This document shows, in pieces, positions 34,273-46,749 of a DNA stretch of 64,000 nucleotides. Position numbers and translations under genes: made by a program. Source of the DNA: Capsicum annuum. Taxonomy: Eukaryota > Streptophyta > Magnoliopsida > Solanales > Solanaceae. Under the pieces are notes generated by a model. That model saw only the letters and a list, made by a program, of their open reading frames with translations. It did not search any database and had not been told where the DNA came from. Numbering within the stretch: the stretch's first letter is position 1; the number at the start of each line of letters is the position of its first letter. Location: the NCBI RefSeq assembly GCF_002878395.1, contig NC_061115.1, positions 94,472,882-94,536,881 on the forward strand, in the 5' to 3' direction.

Positions 34273-36033
34273 TATGCCAAGTACATGCAGATTGGGTGCA
34301 CCATTATTACCAGTACATTTAGAATCGTAGTTAATTGGCAGAATGGCAGACCCCTAAGATGCTAAAAGACTAGCTGCTCTGGATAGAGCTTAACTTAATA
34401 AGTAAAATAATGGCCAGTCGGCATGTTATCCTAATACTGAAAATGATGATTGAGGGGATGATGATTTGTTAGATCCTATTAGCCCAAGGCATGTAGAGAA
34501 TGTGGCTGGACCAGTGAATCAGACTGAAAAAAGGAATCATCTCTTTAGTGAGAGGTAGGATCGACAAAGAGTATAGTTTGATCTAAACGATGACAAAGAT
34601 AGAATAGATTGAGTAGGTGCAATTGGAGCTATTATTACTCCACCTCTATCACCCAGATCCAAATTCAATATTACCAGTATGATGATTCAACTACTTCATC
34701 TTAAGGGGTTGTTCGGTGGTCTTCCAAGAGATAATCTAAATATTCATTTGGTGAACTTTTTCACCATCTGCAAGTCTTTTGATAATCCAGGAGTGGGAAA
34801 ATTTCCATTCACTTGAATTTGTTTTCTTTGTCTCTATCTGGGGAGCCGACGCTGTGGCTCAATGGGCTGACTTCTAAATCTATCACCAACTGGATGTAGT
34901 TGAAAGAGGTTTTCCTAGAAAGGTTCTTTCGCCCTTCCAGAAGGGTACAACTGAGAGATGAGATCAGTAACTTCTAATAGGTTCCTACGTAAGCTCTTCA
35001 TGAGACCTGGGAGAGGTTTAAAAAGAAGCTGATGCAGTGCTAAAATCATAATATAATGGATATTCATTTGATGAAGACTCTTTATAAGTCTTTAAACTCT
35101 ATTATGAAGCCATTTGTGGATAATGTTGCTGGAGGATCGTTTGTGGATCTCACTTTTCGAGAGGCTTCGGAGAGGCTTGATTGGATGACCAAACAAAGTA
35201 GAGCTTGGCATACCAGGGATTTTATGGTACCAAGCCCTACTGTATCTAGTGGTATGACTGCAGAGCAACACAAGAAGAAGGAGGAACATAACCAGGACAT
35301 GGCATATTTGAATACACAAATAGATTTACTGACTAAGCATCTATTGTCTGGAAAAATAGAGAAGGTGAAAGTTGTTGCATCTCAAGGTAAAGCTCGCACT
35401 GATTTAGAAAAAGAGGCAAGCTATCTAAATAAGTAGGGTGTTTCCAAGGCAATATCCAAGGAAATCAAGGTCAGAACTTTTACGACAAGCCTAGTTACAA
35501 GGATAGGGATCAAGGAAACTGGAAGAACAAGAATGATAGGAATGGACTATATGTACCTATTGGAAGCAGAGATAATGCTGCAAATTGCTCTAGCAATATA
35601 TCCATGGAGGACATGACGGAGAAATTATTAAAGAGAGTTGAGGCTACCTACTCTGGGGTGACTACTATGAAGAGTGATTTGTCTTCCATGATTTAGTTGG
35701 TAAACTCACACTCTACTTTTATTAATAGTTAGAGCAACAAATGAGTCAACTCTTAGTAGCATTCAATTAGAGGAAGAGTAGAACTTTGCCAAGTGATATA
35801 TTTCAGAATCCTTGAAATGATAGCTCTTGCATGTAATTACCACATGGAGTGGTAAGGTATTACCAGGCCCTTGTGTGGGCAAAGTTGTAAATGAAGAGGT
35901 GATCAAAGAGGATGTTGAGCATGAAGAAATTAATCCAGTAGAGCCTAAGAAATTGGATGGCATTGATATTCCTTCAATTCATCAGCAGGTTGGTGTGTTA
36001 GAAAAAGAAAAAAATAAGGAATAGGAAGAAAGT
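34273..36033 (+). pseudogene. Partial Athila gag (A')
   Basis: A-family gag from ATG 34273, with stops and shifts. A clean piece at 35056-35436 encodes MDIHLMKTLYKSLNSIMKP and QIDLLTKHLLSG, matching A 9070-9430 at roughly 88% by eye. The text follows A as far as GAAAAAGAAAAAAATAAGG (A position ~10035) and then stops abruptly at about 36033, where chromovirus integrase begins. The rest of gag and all of pol are missing. Confidence 0.85.
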
Positions 36034-36587
36034 TGGTGATATAGGATAGGCTTAATAATTTCCAAAGTTTCCAAAAGTCCTATCCAAATGTAAGGCATAG
36101 AGACTTGGAGTTTGAAGTTGGGGATAAGGTGTTCCTCAAGGTATTTCCCATGAAGGGATTAATAAGGTTTGGCAAAAAGGGGAAGAGCAGTCCCCGGTAT
36201 ATTGGTCCTTATGTGGTTATGTGGAAGGTTGGAAATCTTTTGTACGAGTTGGAGTTACCTTCTAGATTGAGCTCGGTTCATCTGGTATTTTATGTATCCA
36301 TGTAGAGTAAATGTCTTGGTAATTCTTCTTCGATTGTTCCTTTGGAGGGGTTGGGTATCTCGGACTCTCTATCTTATAAAAAGGTCTCGGTTGAGGTCTT
36401 GGATAGGAGGGATCATCTATTTCAAACCAAGGTTGTGTCTTTGGTTAAGGTTCTGCGGCCGAACCATAAGGTGGAAAAATCTTCGTGGGGAGTAGAGGAG
36501 GACATGAAGTTTAAGTATCCACATCTATTTTCTACTCGTGGAATTCATGCACAAGGTATGTGTCATCAACACATATTTATTTTCTAA
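36034..36587 (+). pseudogene. Tekay-like integrase tail with chromodomain (H2)
   Basis: Longer version of the H1 fragment. It begins in the segment RLNNFQSFQKSPIQ, continues through LEFEVGDKVFLKVFPMKGL (36105 on), SPRYIGPYVVMWKVG and the VHLVFYVSM block, and ends with the chromodomain-like tail (SLSYKKVSVEVLDRR to KYPHLFSTRG) before the stop at 36587. Frameshifts lie near 36050 and 36310. The left end is a breakpoint against A' gag at about 36034. Position 1 of the window corresponds to 36161. Confidence 0.88.
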
Positions 36588-36730
36588 TTTTGTTAAAGGA
36601 AATATTAATGTCTTTCCCTCTTTGTTTTAACACTTTGTTAATGATTGGAAATATATTTGATAATGAAAATGCTTCGTGCATGCAGTTACCGCTACATTAT
36701 CAGTTATTCGAGGATGAATGTTCCTAGTGG

Positions 36731-39119
36731 GCTTGGTTTCTCAAACTTAGAAAATTTCCATGATTTTTAGTATCTGGACCCAATAGGACTCATGGGTACA
36801 AGCTGTATGTTGGGGTACGGCTGGTATAGTCAAGCCGTATGCTGACCCTTGTTGGTTGGTGGGATGGTTTTTGGTCACTAGAATAGGTACGACTTAGTTG
36901 TAGGAGTCATATGATTATATATGGATCATTTTATTCCTTCACTTAACCTTAGATTTGGTAAATTAACTTAGATCTTAGGACAAATAGTTCACCAGGAACC
37001 GTAAGCTAGGGTACTATAAGCCAGTGTTCGAGTCATACTAGGGACTCGTATGGAGGACAATGTTTAAATCTCCAATGATTTTATCTTGATAAGGATATAG
37101 TTCAAGGGTATGGATCATATATTGTCAATACGACTAGGGTAGGATGTGTCATACACTGGACAGTGTTGGGTCCAAGGGTTAAATCTTAGGATACGAATGG
37201 TGGGTACCACTCGTATCAAAGGGTACGGCTTGTGAAGGTTTTGTATAACTTAAGTGGGGGTATTCTGGGCATTCTCCCACTATTCCTAATAAGGCCCCAC
37301 AACTTCTAACTCATTTGGGAGGCTATTTAACCTATTATTCTATTCATTAGCACATAGAAACTCTTCCTAAACACTCCATAGTATTCTTAAGAGATTTTGG
37401 GCAAGAAGCTAGGGTTTCAATTAGAGGACTAAATTGGGGATCTTTTTGGTTGTTTCTCTATATCTACCTTTTCAATTAAGGCATGTTCTCTTCCCTCATT
37501 GTTAGTTCTAACTAAAGGAATGGTTTTATACAATGTTTGCATTATTTGAATGTTGTGTGCTTTGGGTTTTTTAAGTATGATTTGGGGTTTTCTGTTATAA
37601 ATGCTTGGTTATGGTTTTCCCATATTTTAATTATGCTCTTATATACATTAATGGTGGTTTTGGATAATTGGTTTCATGGGAATAACTCTTTGGTACTGGA
37701 CTTTGGTGTTGGAAATAATATGGCCTCAATGTGTTTGATAAAATGCCTTTAATAATGTTCCCACTATAATATTGGTTTTTCAATGAAACTTATGCATAGT
37801 TTAAGGTTTGTAATGGAACCCTAAATTTTATGAATGGTTTAAATGGTTTTAAATGGATTGCAATGTCCTTGGTTGACGCGGTTTTGGTTAATTGGAAATC
37901 ATGAAGGGTATATGGAATCCCCTACGCCTATATGTGGTTGGCTATGGACAAAACTCGCAAGTATTGTTGGTATTACGATACCATTACTAATGGCTTTGGT
38001 TAATAAATAGCTAATAGATTGGTTGGTTTCATGGTAATTGTTTTAATTGGGAAATAATGGTGGGGTGTGTAGTAAAGTCGTGGAACGTGGAGGTCCTGAG
38101 GCGACCAAAATTGGAAACTCATATTTTCTGATGTGGGTTTAGTCCAAGTGACTATGCATTATGTCTCACTTTATATTTGGGGGATGTACTAGTCATCCCA
38201 GGTTTTCTACCTTGGTCGTACGGCTTCACGCACTGGGGTCCTTTTAGCAAGGGAAGCTGAACCCATATAGCCCGTGGGTAGTCTTAGACGGCAAAGCTAC
38301 ACTGCCCAGGGAAAGGTTTTAATGGAATACTAAACCCGATTCCTTATCCTGGCATGGTTATATATATATGTATGGTTGTAGACACATGGAAGGTTTTTAG
38401 TTGGTTTTATAAATAGAAATATTTTATCCTTATCTTGTGTTCATGCTAGAGTTCACCAGCTAACCCATCTTTGGGCACGACATCCCCATGCGATGTAGGA
38501 ACCGGCCGTTCTACTTCTCCTACTTAGTAATTCAGTCTTTGAGATCAATATTTGGATTGAAGTGGCGAGCTTCCATATTTTTAGAAGTCTCAATTTCATG
38601 TATATTGTTTTATACTTTGAATTATTTAGGGATATTGGTTTTTTCTATGGTTGGGGGGCTATTTCCAACTGGATTTTGGTATTCTTTTGCTTAGAGGCTT
38701 TGTGGTACTGCAATTGGTTTGAATGGGTGGGATCAGTATCATTGTCGGCCTTAATATTGGCATTGGTATTGGGGCTGACATCATTGGACATAATTTCTCA
38801 CTGTTCTATCGTATTTTAATTTGAGATTAATCATATTATGTTTTGGATCTCATTTGTTTATAGCCCTTGGTTTCGTATTGGATTGGCTTGGTTGTTTGGT
38901 TTGTATGGTTTGGTGTGACGGGATAACTTGGTATGGCTGATCTAGGAATAGACCTATCCCAAAGTCAGTCTTTGTACGGTTACGCTATCTGGTTGTATGT
39001 TCGAAATTCAGCCGATTAAGGCAGGCAGTTAGAGGTTGGGTTGTGTAACGGGGGTGGTCTCTGATCCCAGTCGAAATTGAAATGCCCATTACGACAAGGC
39101 CCCCAGTTGGGTCTTGTCA
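36731..39119 (+). repeat. 3' LTR of Tekay-like element H2
   Basis: Second copy of the H LTR, aligned throughout with 571-3018 at roughly 93% in the stretch I compared (1441-1600 against 37601-37760). It has the TACGACT/GAGTCGTA cluster (36790-37240), a TATA-like CTATTTAACC near 37322, and a single copy of the 52-bp end segment. It ends TCTTGTCA at 39119. Confidence 0.78.
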
Positions 39120-39124
39120 AACTA

Positions 39125-40513
39125 TGCTCAACCTACTACAAAATTTTGGGGTAATCTATAATTGTTAATATAATAACCAAACTTGAGTTGGGGTCAAATA
39201 CACGAGGAGTATGATTAGTTTTCGAATCGTATGCATGTTGAAAGTTACTAAGTGTTGACCCATAATATATACTTAAAATCATACATGAATTTAATTGGGG
39301 GTAGGATTTGGAATGTTGTTTAGACAAAATTAACTTGAAACAATACTTGAGAGTAACAATTGGAGATTGAATTCCAATAAGAGAATAGTCTTGGTATTAT
39401 TCTTTCCTAGGGGCAAATATTGTATGGGTATATGAGAGTTACATTCAAATTCTGGTTAATGAATATGGGTAGGATAGGATAGGAGTTTTAATGTTAGTCT
39501 TTCCACAAAACACCAACGTATCACCCATGGATTGTTTTGAATACTTCATGGGTATGGAAATCAAATCAACCCAAAACCTTAATTTGGCATCCCTATTTCT
39601 AGGATGATGCCTAAGATATAGCTAATTCACAATCCATCCTTATTTCTAAGACAAAGTCAAGAAATAATCTAACATCGAATTTATTGTTCACAATACTTAT
39701 CTCCCACTTCCCTCTTTCAAGAATGATGTGGATTTTAGGGAAATTGGGGTTTTCACCCACAAATTCCAATTTAGCAATCAAGTTTAGTTAAACCCAACAA
39801 CATTAACCAAGAATTTGTACTAACAATCAAGACCCACACATATTTGCATTCTATTCAAACATAACCCCATGTTGATATTTGACTTCTCATGAAATTTGAG
39901 AAAAGAGAATTACCAATATTGACATTCATTTCATCCATTAGAAATAAAGCAAGAGTAATCCCAATGCTTCAATTTCAATTTACGACTAAAAAATATCTCT
40001 AGGAACAATTGTTTTTCTGTACAAATTGAAAAGTTTCTCTATATCTCCACTACAAATTTGGTTGGAAGATTGTTCAAGTGTGTAGGGGTTTTTCCCTTTT
40101 GAGAATTAGAACTACCTGTGAGAAGTTACTAATCTGCCACTGGAAGATTTCCATGTTGTCTCGATCATTATTATCTAATTACGATCACAACTCCGACATT
40201 CTTCGTATTTGCAGTGATCCTATCTCAATCACAAAGATTTGATGATTCTTGACTGGTCGCAATCACGATCCTCGAAATGCAATTGTGGTAACTGAGGGTC
40301 GATCCCTGCTCCAAACTTACAGATTTTGCACTAACTTTGCCCTTTTTTTTCTCTTTTTTTCTTACTTTGCTTTGTTTCTTTCAATTACCTGTAAGACTCA
40401 CAAACCATAGGAATTAGTTCATTCAAATAGAAAATTCGTCTCATTTCCACAATTCAACAATAGTATTGTGCACGAATTTGGATGTAAATGAGTGGTAAAT
40501 TTACCACTCATCA
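39125..40513 (-). repeat. 3' LTR of Athila element D, copy 2
   Basis: Aligned throughout with 3024-4415. It starts TGCTCAACC after the five bases AACTA and ends CCACTCATCA, followed by the polypurine tract (plus strand ATACCCCCAACTTAAACC). The GCGATCAC-type motif cluster is at about 40150-40310. Confidence 0.7.
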
Positions 40514-42590
40514 ATACCCCCAACTTAAACCTTTGCTTGTACTCAAGAAACACTACTTTTTACTCAATAAGACCATGCAAATATAAGACCATTTATATGA
40601 CCAAATAATCACAATGATTTTGATATCGATCAGCATAGCCAAGTAGCTCCCAATGATGGGAAAAGCTATTCTCACAACTCCACTTAGTATAAAGCTCACT
40701 TTCAAGGATTCAGAAGACTTTAACAAATAACTAAGAAATAATCACTAACTCTCTAGAGGTGAGTCTCCATTGGTAGCAACTCAACTATACTCCTTTGACT
40801 CATTTTTTGAAGATGACAATTTCACCTGCCTTAATAAGTTTACATGCCTCCTCACTAATGGAAATCACACACACCAAAGTACTATCACATAACAAGAGAT
40901 TAAAACATAAATGCTCATTGTCACAAAGAATATCTTAGTGCGAATAAGTATCACACCATATGCTTGCCCTTATTTTCAATCAAAACTACTTTGAATATAC
41001 TTGATTGGACATCTCGAAGGACTTTGTCCAGCTTGTAATGTAGTCTTGGGGAAAGGGTATGATATCATTTGGGAACAAAGTGACTACACTCTCCTTGAAC
41101 ATCTACATTACACTATTCCATCAAACTTTAGACCATGGGCCACTTCATCTGTTTCCAACTTCACACATGCCTACTTTCACAACCTTGATTCACCCATATC
41201 TTTCAGAGAATTGTCTTCTCATTTATTTTTTTGTGCTATGCTCTTCCTTATTTTGATGATTCCTTTATTTTTCACTTTTTTCACTTGCTCTCTTTGCTTA
41301 GATTTTATGAATCCCCATATAATATCTTGGTCCGAGGTCACCTCTGCAAAGACTTACCACTCGCAACTAACCTTTTGTCCTCAAGTTGCATTTTCAAGTT
41401 CAGGGAGTTTAGGGTTCAAAAGACAGGTAAATTTTTAATGGTTCAAGGCTTGTAATGTGGATGTCAAAGAAAGGTTTTAAGGCTCAAAATGGGTGACTAG
41501 GGATACTATTCTATGTACATATAGTCTCATTAGGCTAAATTGGATTCCTATTTTCACAAAGAAGTCCTAAGATAATTTCACCAACCATGCATAATCACAA
41601 TTAGACTTGAGAGACTAACGGGGCAAGTTCCACATAATACCATTAAGAATGAGAGTTAAGCAACTACGCTCACTGCACCTGATATGCAAAATTTTTAAGG
41701 AGGCTCAATTGTATTTCCTACTAGATACAAAAGGAAGTTTTTACCATATACTAGAAACTAAGGACTTTGGAGTTACAAAAAAAGGTAAAGCATTGTTACA
41801 AAAATTTTCACATCCATGCCCTTGGTTTTCAAATATTCTTTGGACGAAAGGGGTGGTTGTTTTTCTTCACACCACATAAAATTTGCTATTGATAGCACCA
41901 AACCAAGCCATTATCTCACCTTTTGGATCTCATGAGGGAAAACCATATGGCTACTCAAACATCACCATAGGTATAAGGGTGATCCTAAAATTCCAATGAT
42001 ACAGGTACTGATAATTCCTCTACATCTATGGCTCCAAAACGAACACGATAATTTTCTCTTAAGAATGTCGTCACTCTATCTATCACAAGGAAAGTCTTGT
42101 TCAACATCAATAAAAAGAAACACCAAAATCTCTAGGATATGGGTTAGGCTTTAGATTACGAGACCCAGACACATATGTAAACACACCCCTAACAAAAAGG
42201 GTTGAAGTAACCTCACTATAGAAAAGAAAAGAATAGGAAGGGTTAGAAAGGGCTCCCTTAAGCTGCAACACATCTTAATTTTATGGAGAACTGCAATCAC
42301 AATATGATTTTATGTGATTGTGAGATTGCTATCGCAATCCATGTACCAGGGTCACGATAATAGAGATCGATTTTCCCTTGTTTTGCTCTAATTTTCTACA
42401 CAAATGTCAATTTCCCAGTTTTATTTTTCCCTTTCTTTTTTGACATCCAACTTGTGTCAAAGCATCGACAAAATATCAAAAATATAATAAACATGTTACC
42501 GATGGGTTACCTCCAATTAAGAGCCCGTGTTAACATCGCAACACGATGCTTCTTCATCAATATTTGAGATCTTTAAAATGTAACAACTCC
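40514..42590 (-). other. Degenerate post-pol region of element D, copy 2
   Basis: Aligned with 4416-6160 but carrying about 390 extra bases at 40802-41194. The extra piece is bounded by TTTGACTCAT on the left and TTGATTCACCCAT on the right, so copy 1 probably lost it by recombination at the short repeat. A 145-codon frame (41001-41438) on the plus strand has no recognisable content and runs against the element. The post-pol block is at about 42503-42545. No gene is visible. Confidence 0.6.
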
Positions 42591-42593
42591 ACC

Positions 42594-43162
42594 TTAGTAG
42601 CCTTGGGGTCTCCTATATTGTAGTGTTTCAACCTTTGCTTGTTTATTGCAAATCACTTTTTTCTCGAGGACCTCTAATTCGATAGAATGACTAGGGTAAA
42701 CACTACATATCACAAAGGGGATCGACCACTTTGAATGAAGCTTCCCTAGAAAAATCTTCAACCAAGAGTTGTAGAGGAGTACACAATGTCCTACATGAAA
42801 TTCCTTCCTTAGGATTTGAGCATCATGCCATTTCTTCAATTTGTCCTTAGATAAAGTGGAACTTTCATAGACCTTGAGTTTGGAATACTCCAACTCATGA
42901 AGTTTAGTTATGGTTGACTTGGAAGCTGGATTCTAATTCATATTTAACTTCTTCAATGGCCACAAAGCTTTATGCTAGAGATCGATGGGCAATTGACATG
43001 TGTTCTCAAAGACCAATTGTTAGGGTGATATAACTACTGGGGTTATACAGACTATCCTATACACCCAAAATGACTCATCAAGCTGACTTGCCCAATTAGT
43101 TTGGACTATATTTATCGTGTTATTAAATATACTTTGATTTCTCATTTGGACACTTCGACTTG
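42594..43162 (-). pseudogene. Athila integrase C-terminal half (D, copy 2)
   Basis: Minus strand. From the right it encodes, with stops, the post-core segment SPYQLVFENTC-like and LWPLKKLNMN-like, then open sequence LKVYESSTLSKDKLKKWHD, CVLLYNSWLKIF and FVICSVYPSHS, with the end at 42594. It is separated from the catalytic core at 44461 by the solo LTR. Copy 1 is 6161-6669. The remainder of D lies at 44461-47950 on the same strand. Confidence 0.85.
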
Positions 43163-43167
43163 GGCAC

Positions 43168-44455
43168 TGATATTTCAAATTTTGACAAAATCTTTTGCAT
43201 CCTTTTTTGGGGGAAATTATGTGTTTTCAAGAAACTAAAGTTGTATTCAACCATAGATTTGAGTGATTTCAGGTGAAGGAGTTAGAAAAAGGAGAAATCT
43301 CAGGAACATAGCAGAAAAAGTTCACTGACGATCAAAACGATGGACCGTCAGTCCTGCGATGGACTACCAGAAGAACCATCAGAGATAAATAGAAGGCTCC
43401 AAATAGAAGATCCATGCAACGGTCCAAGTGGCGGACCATCAAACTTATGGCAGACCGTAAACTTATCCGTCATGCGCTAACAGAATGTTGGATTTTTGAA
43501 GATTTAGAGACGAACTGTGCGACAGACTATCGGACCAGCAATGGTCCACCAAGGAAGCCATCAAAATTAAATAGAACTTGGAATCCTGGGGATACTCAGC
43601 GATGGTCCATGTGATGGACTGTCGAGCCTCCGACGGGCCGTTAGTTGGACCATTAACTTGGTCAGAGCTTTTTCTGAGTTTAAATTTTAAATCTTCTAAA
43701 CTTGGTAGGACATAAATACCCAGTTAGGGTTATATTGCTAGGGCATTCTGAATCTTAGATATTATTATCTTAGTTTTCCATTTTTGAAATTCTCTATGAC
43801 ATAGATATTTTTGAATCAAACTATATTTGTGGATCTAATCATTCCATTGCTATTGGAGATTCAAGCATTAATTCTCGTAACTTTTGTTAGTGAACTCTAA
43901 ATTTATTTATGAATAATACAAGTATTTGTTCTCTTTCTTCTATGGGGATGAGTGGACAAGCTCCCATAACTAGGGTTATGGGAGCCTTGATGTGAACAAT
44001 TGGTATGGGTTGTGATTCCAATTGAGTTTTTGTAGGTAATTAATGTTGCATAAATCCTTCTTCACTATAATGACTTTTATTAGTTACAAACTTGGAAAGT
44101 GATCCAAAGAACATTACTTGTTCGAATGGAAAAGTGTTTCTTGAGAAAAGAAAGGGTTTACATGGAATATTGAGACCTAACCCTTTAGATTAATGGGAAA
44201 TGTCTTAACAGGAATGGCCTAGATGAGAAAATGGTTGAAAAATCAATGCATTCTTTAAGTTTGAGAGAATTAAAGAAATAACCATTCATTATGGTTTAGA
44301 AACTAATAGGTGAACAATAGAATTTAACTACTCTTGCAATTGAAGTTCTAGATTTGAACACAAAAGTGATTCGCAACCCTAATTGCTTAATCATCTTGGT
44401 AACCATAACAACGACTGCTTACTCTCTTATAAAGAGGTATAATTTGGTCGTATCA
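43168..44455 (+). repeat. Solo A-family LTR inside D integrase
   Basis: 1,288-bp LTR from TGATATTTC to GTCGTATCA. It has no internal region on either side: the D integrase is on the left and its continuation on the right. Flanks are GGCAC (43163-43167) and TACAC (44456-44460), a degraded 5-bp duplication; the left flank in copy 1 is GACAC. It lacks about 195 bases near its right end (junction at AACCATAACAACG, 44401). It matches the A 5' LTR best. The simplest origin is LTR-LTR recombination of a once full element. Confidence 0.88.
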
Positions 44456-44460
44456 TACAC

Positions 44461-45120
44461 TTTTTTGGGGGTGATATAGGGTAGAAACCTTATGGTTCAC
44501 CCCATATTTGTCAAGAAGAGCCCTGAAGACCCGATTGCAAAAATGTGAGCCTCCATCAGTTATAATGGCTTGCGACATTTTGAATCTTGTAAAAATCTAT
44601 TTCTTCAAGAAAAAAGTGACGCTTTTGCTCTCGTTGTTTGTAAGGGCCACGTTTTCTACTCATTTGGAGACATAATAAATATCCACCAATATATATTTGT
44701 TTCCAAATGAGCTCACAAAAGGACCCTTAAAATCAATCCCCCACACATTGAAAAGTTTGGCTTTAAGATTAGGTCTATGGGACATTTCATGTCTTCTCGA
44801 TATTTCACCTTGTATTTGACATTGATGACATACTTTGACCCACTTAATGGAATAACTATGAATGATGGGCCAATAATAACTATATTGAAGAATTTTGGGA
44901 GCAGTTCGAATCCCCTAAGGTGACCACTGAAGGGGGGAATGACACACTTCAAGGATGTCTTTTATTTTCACTTGCATAACACAATGCCAAATCATACCAT
45001 GTGTGCATTCCCAATATAAGGAGGTTTCATCCCCAAAATATTTATTTACGTTGAATCAGAACTACTTCAGTTGATGTTGGCTAAGATCTTCAGGAAGTAC
45101 TCCACTCACCACATAATTAA
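44461..45120 (-). pseudogene. Athila integrase N-terminal half and core (D)
   Basis: Minus strand, split over frames. The zinc-binding part reads CHQCQIQGEISRRHEMS-like near 44830-44780. The core has GIDFKGPFVSSF (first aspartate, about 44740-44700) and [17 protein letters not shown] (second aspartate, about 44570-44520). The segment with the catalytic glutamate falls at the solo-LTR insertion and is damaged. Together with 42594-43162 it forms one interrupted gene. Confidence 0.85.
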
Positions 45121-45229
45121 CAATTTGGCAAACCACAGTGTTACATTCCCCGAGATTGATATAACAAGTTTATCTGGAAAGGTATTATCAATATCAATAT
45201 CCCGTGCTTTTCATGATTATTTTCAAGAA

Positions 45230-46680
45230 ATGAACGATGGATGGCCAATTGGTTTTTGCAACCCTTTCAGTCCTTTACCTCAAAATCAAACTCTTGCAAA
45301 AGCAAGATCCATCTAATTAATCGTGGCTTAGCTTCTTTATTCACCCTGAGGCATTTAAAGGAGGCATGATCCTTGTTAACCATCGCTTTGGTGCCCAAAA
45401 AACAGGTATGAAACTTCCTTAAAGAATATTCCACCACCAAATATTCTTGCTCTGTAACCGTGTAGTTACGTTGAGCATTATTCAAGGTCTTTCTCACATA
45501 ATAGATCAATGAAATAAATTTTAATTGCCTTGACCCAACACCGCCCCTAATGCAATTCTACATGCATCATAGATTATCTCAAATGGAGATGGACAACATG
45601 GAGCCACAATGACAGAAGTCATCGTTATAAGAAACTCCTTGAGACAATTAAAGGACATCAATAATTCACCATCAAAATTAAATTTTTCCTCCTTTTCAAG
45701 GAATTTGCACATTTGATGGGTGATTTTGGAGAAGTCCTTAATAAATTACCAATATAACCCGATATGCCAAAGAAAACTTCACACACCTTTTAGGGAAGAA
45801 GGAAGGAGTAACTTGGAAATTACGTCTAACTTAACTTTATCAACTTGTATACCTTTCTACGAGATCATGTGGCCTAAAAAAATACCCTCCTTAACAATGA
45901 AATAACACTTCTCCCAAATAAAGACAAGGTTGATTTCCACATATCTCTCAAGACTTTTCATAGATATTTAAGGCATGACTTAAATGAGTTTCCTACTATT
46001 GAGAAATTGTCCATGAAAACTTCCATTGAATCCTCAACCATATCCACAAAGATTGATAACATAAACCATTGGAATTTTGTCAGTGCATTGCACAAACCAA
46101 AAGATATCCGCTTGAATATGAATGTTCTATAAAGGCAAGTGAATATTGTCTTCTCTTGGTCATTTGGGGAAATAAGAATTTGGTTGTATCCCAAATAACC
46201 ATACTTGAAGAAATACCACCCCTACCCATCTAACTTATCTAGAATTTGATCCATAAAGGGCATGGGGAAATAGTTCTTCTCGGTCCCAGAATAAAACTTG
46301 CGGTAGTTAAATCATACCCTTCACCCCGTGTCCGGTAGAATGGGAACAAGGCTGTTCTTTTCATTCACAACTACCATGATGCCATCTTTCTTTGGAACAC
46401 ATTGCACTTGGTTTAACAAAGTGTTAGTTGAGATTGGATAGATGACTCTCGCATTAAGCCACTTTATAATTTCTTTCTTTACCACCTCTTGAATGGGTTG
46501 ATTTAGTCTTCTTTGCTGTTCCAGACTTGGTACATGATCTAGTTCTTGCTTGATCTTTTGGGAATAAATGTTGGGGGCTATGCCTATGATATCCGCAATT
46601 ATCCATCCTATGGCACAAATAAACTTTTTCACTACCAATTTCAAAGCCTCCACTTGGTAGGGCTATAGATCACTTCAAAT
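45230..46680 (-). pseudogene. Reverse transcriptase-RNase H pseudogene (D)
   Basis: Minus strand. RT from about 46653 (VEALKLVVKKFICAIGW, RRLNQPIQEVVKKEIIKWLN) through FKRISFGLCNALTKF to the catalytic block MEVFMDNFSIVG at about 46020-45995, where the second aspartate of F-M-D-D is asparagine. RNase H follows with IIYDACRIALGAVLGQ and TVTEQEYLVVEYSLRKF (45712-45267). Several stops. Upstream it joins gag directly; the protease is missing. Confidence 0.85.
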
Positions 46681-46749
46681 AATGATAAAAGTTTCAAAAT
46701 CACCTAAGAATACATATCATAGGTATGACGACAATGGCTACTAATTAGT

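Noticed and set aside
41001..41438. A 145-codon plus-strand frame in the D post-pol region
   Set aside because: It runs against the element, is partly absent from copy 1, and has no recognisable domain; chance is likelier in AT-rich noncoding DNA.
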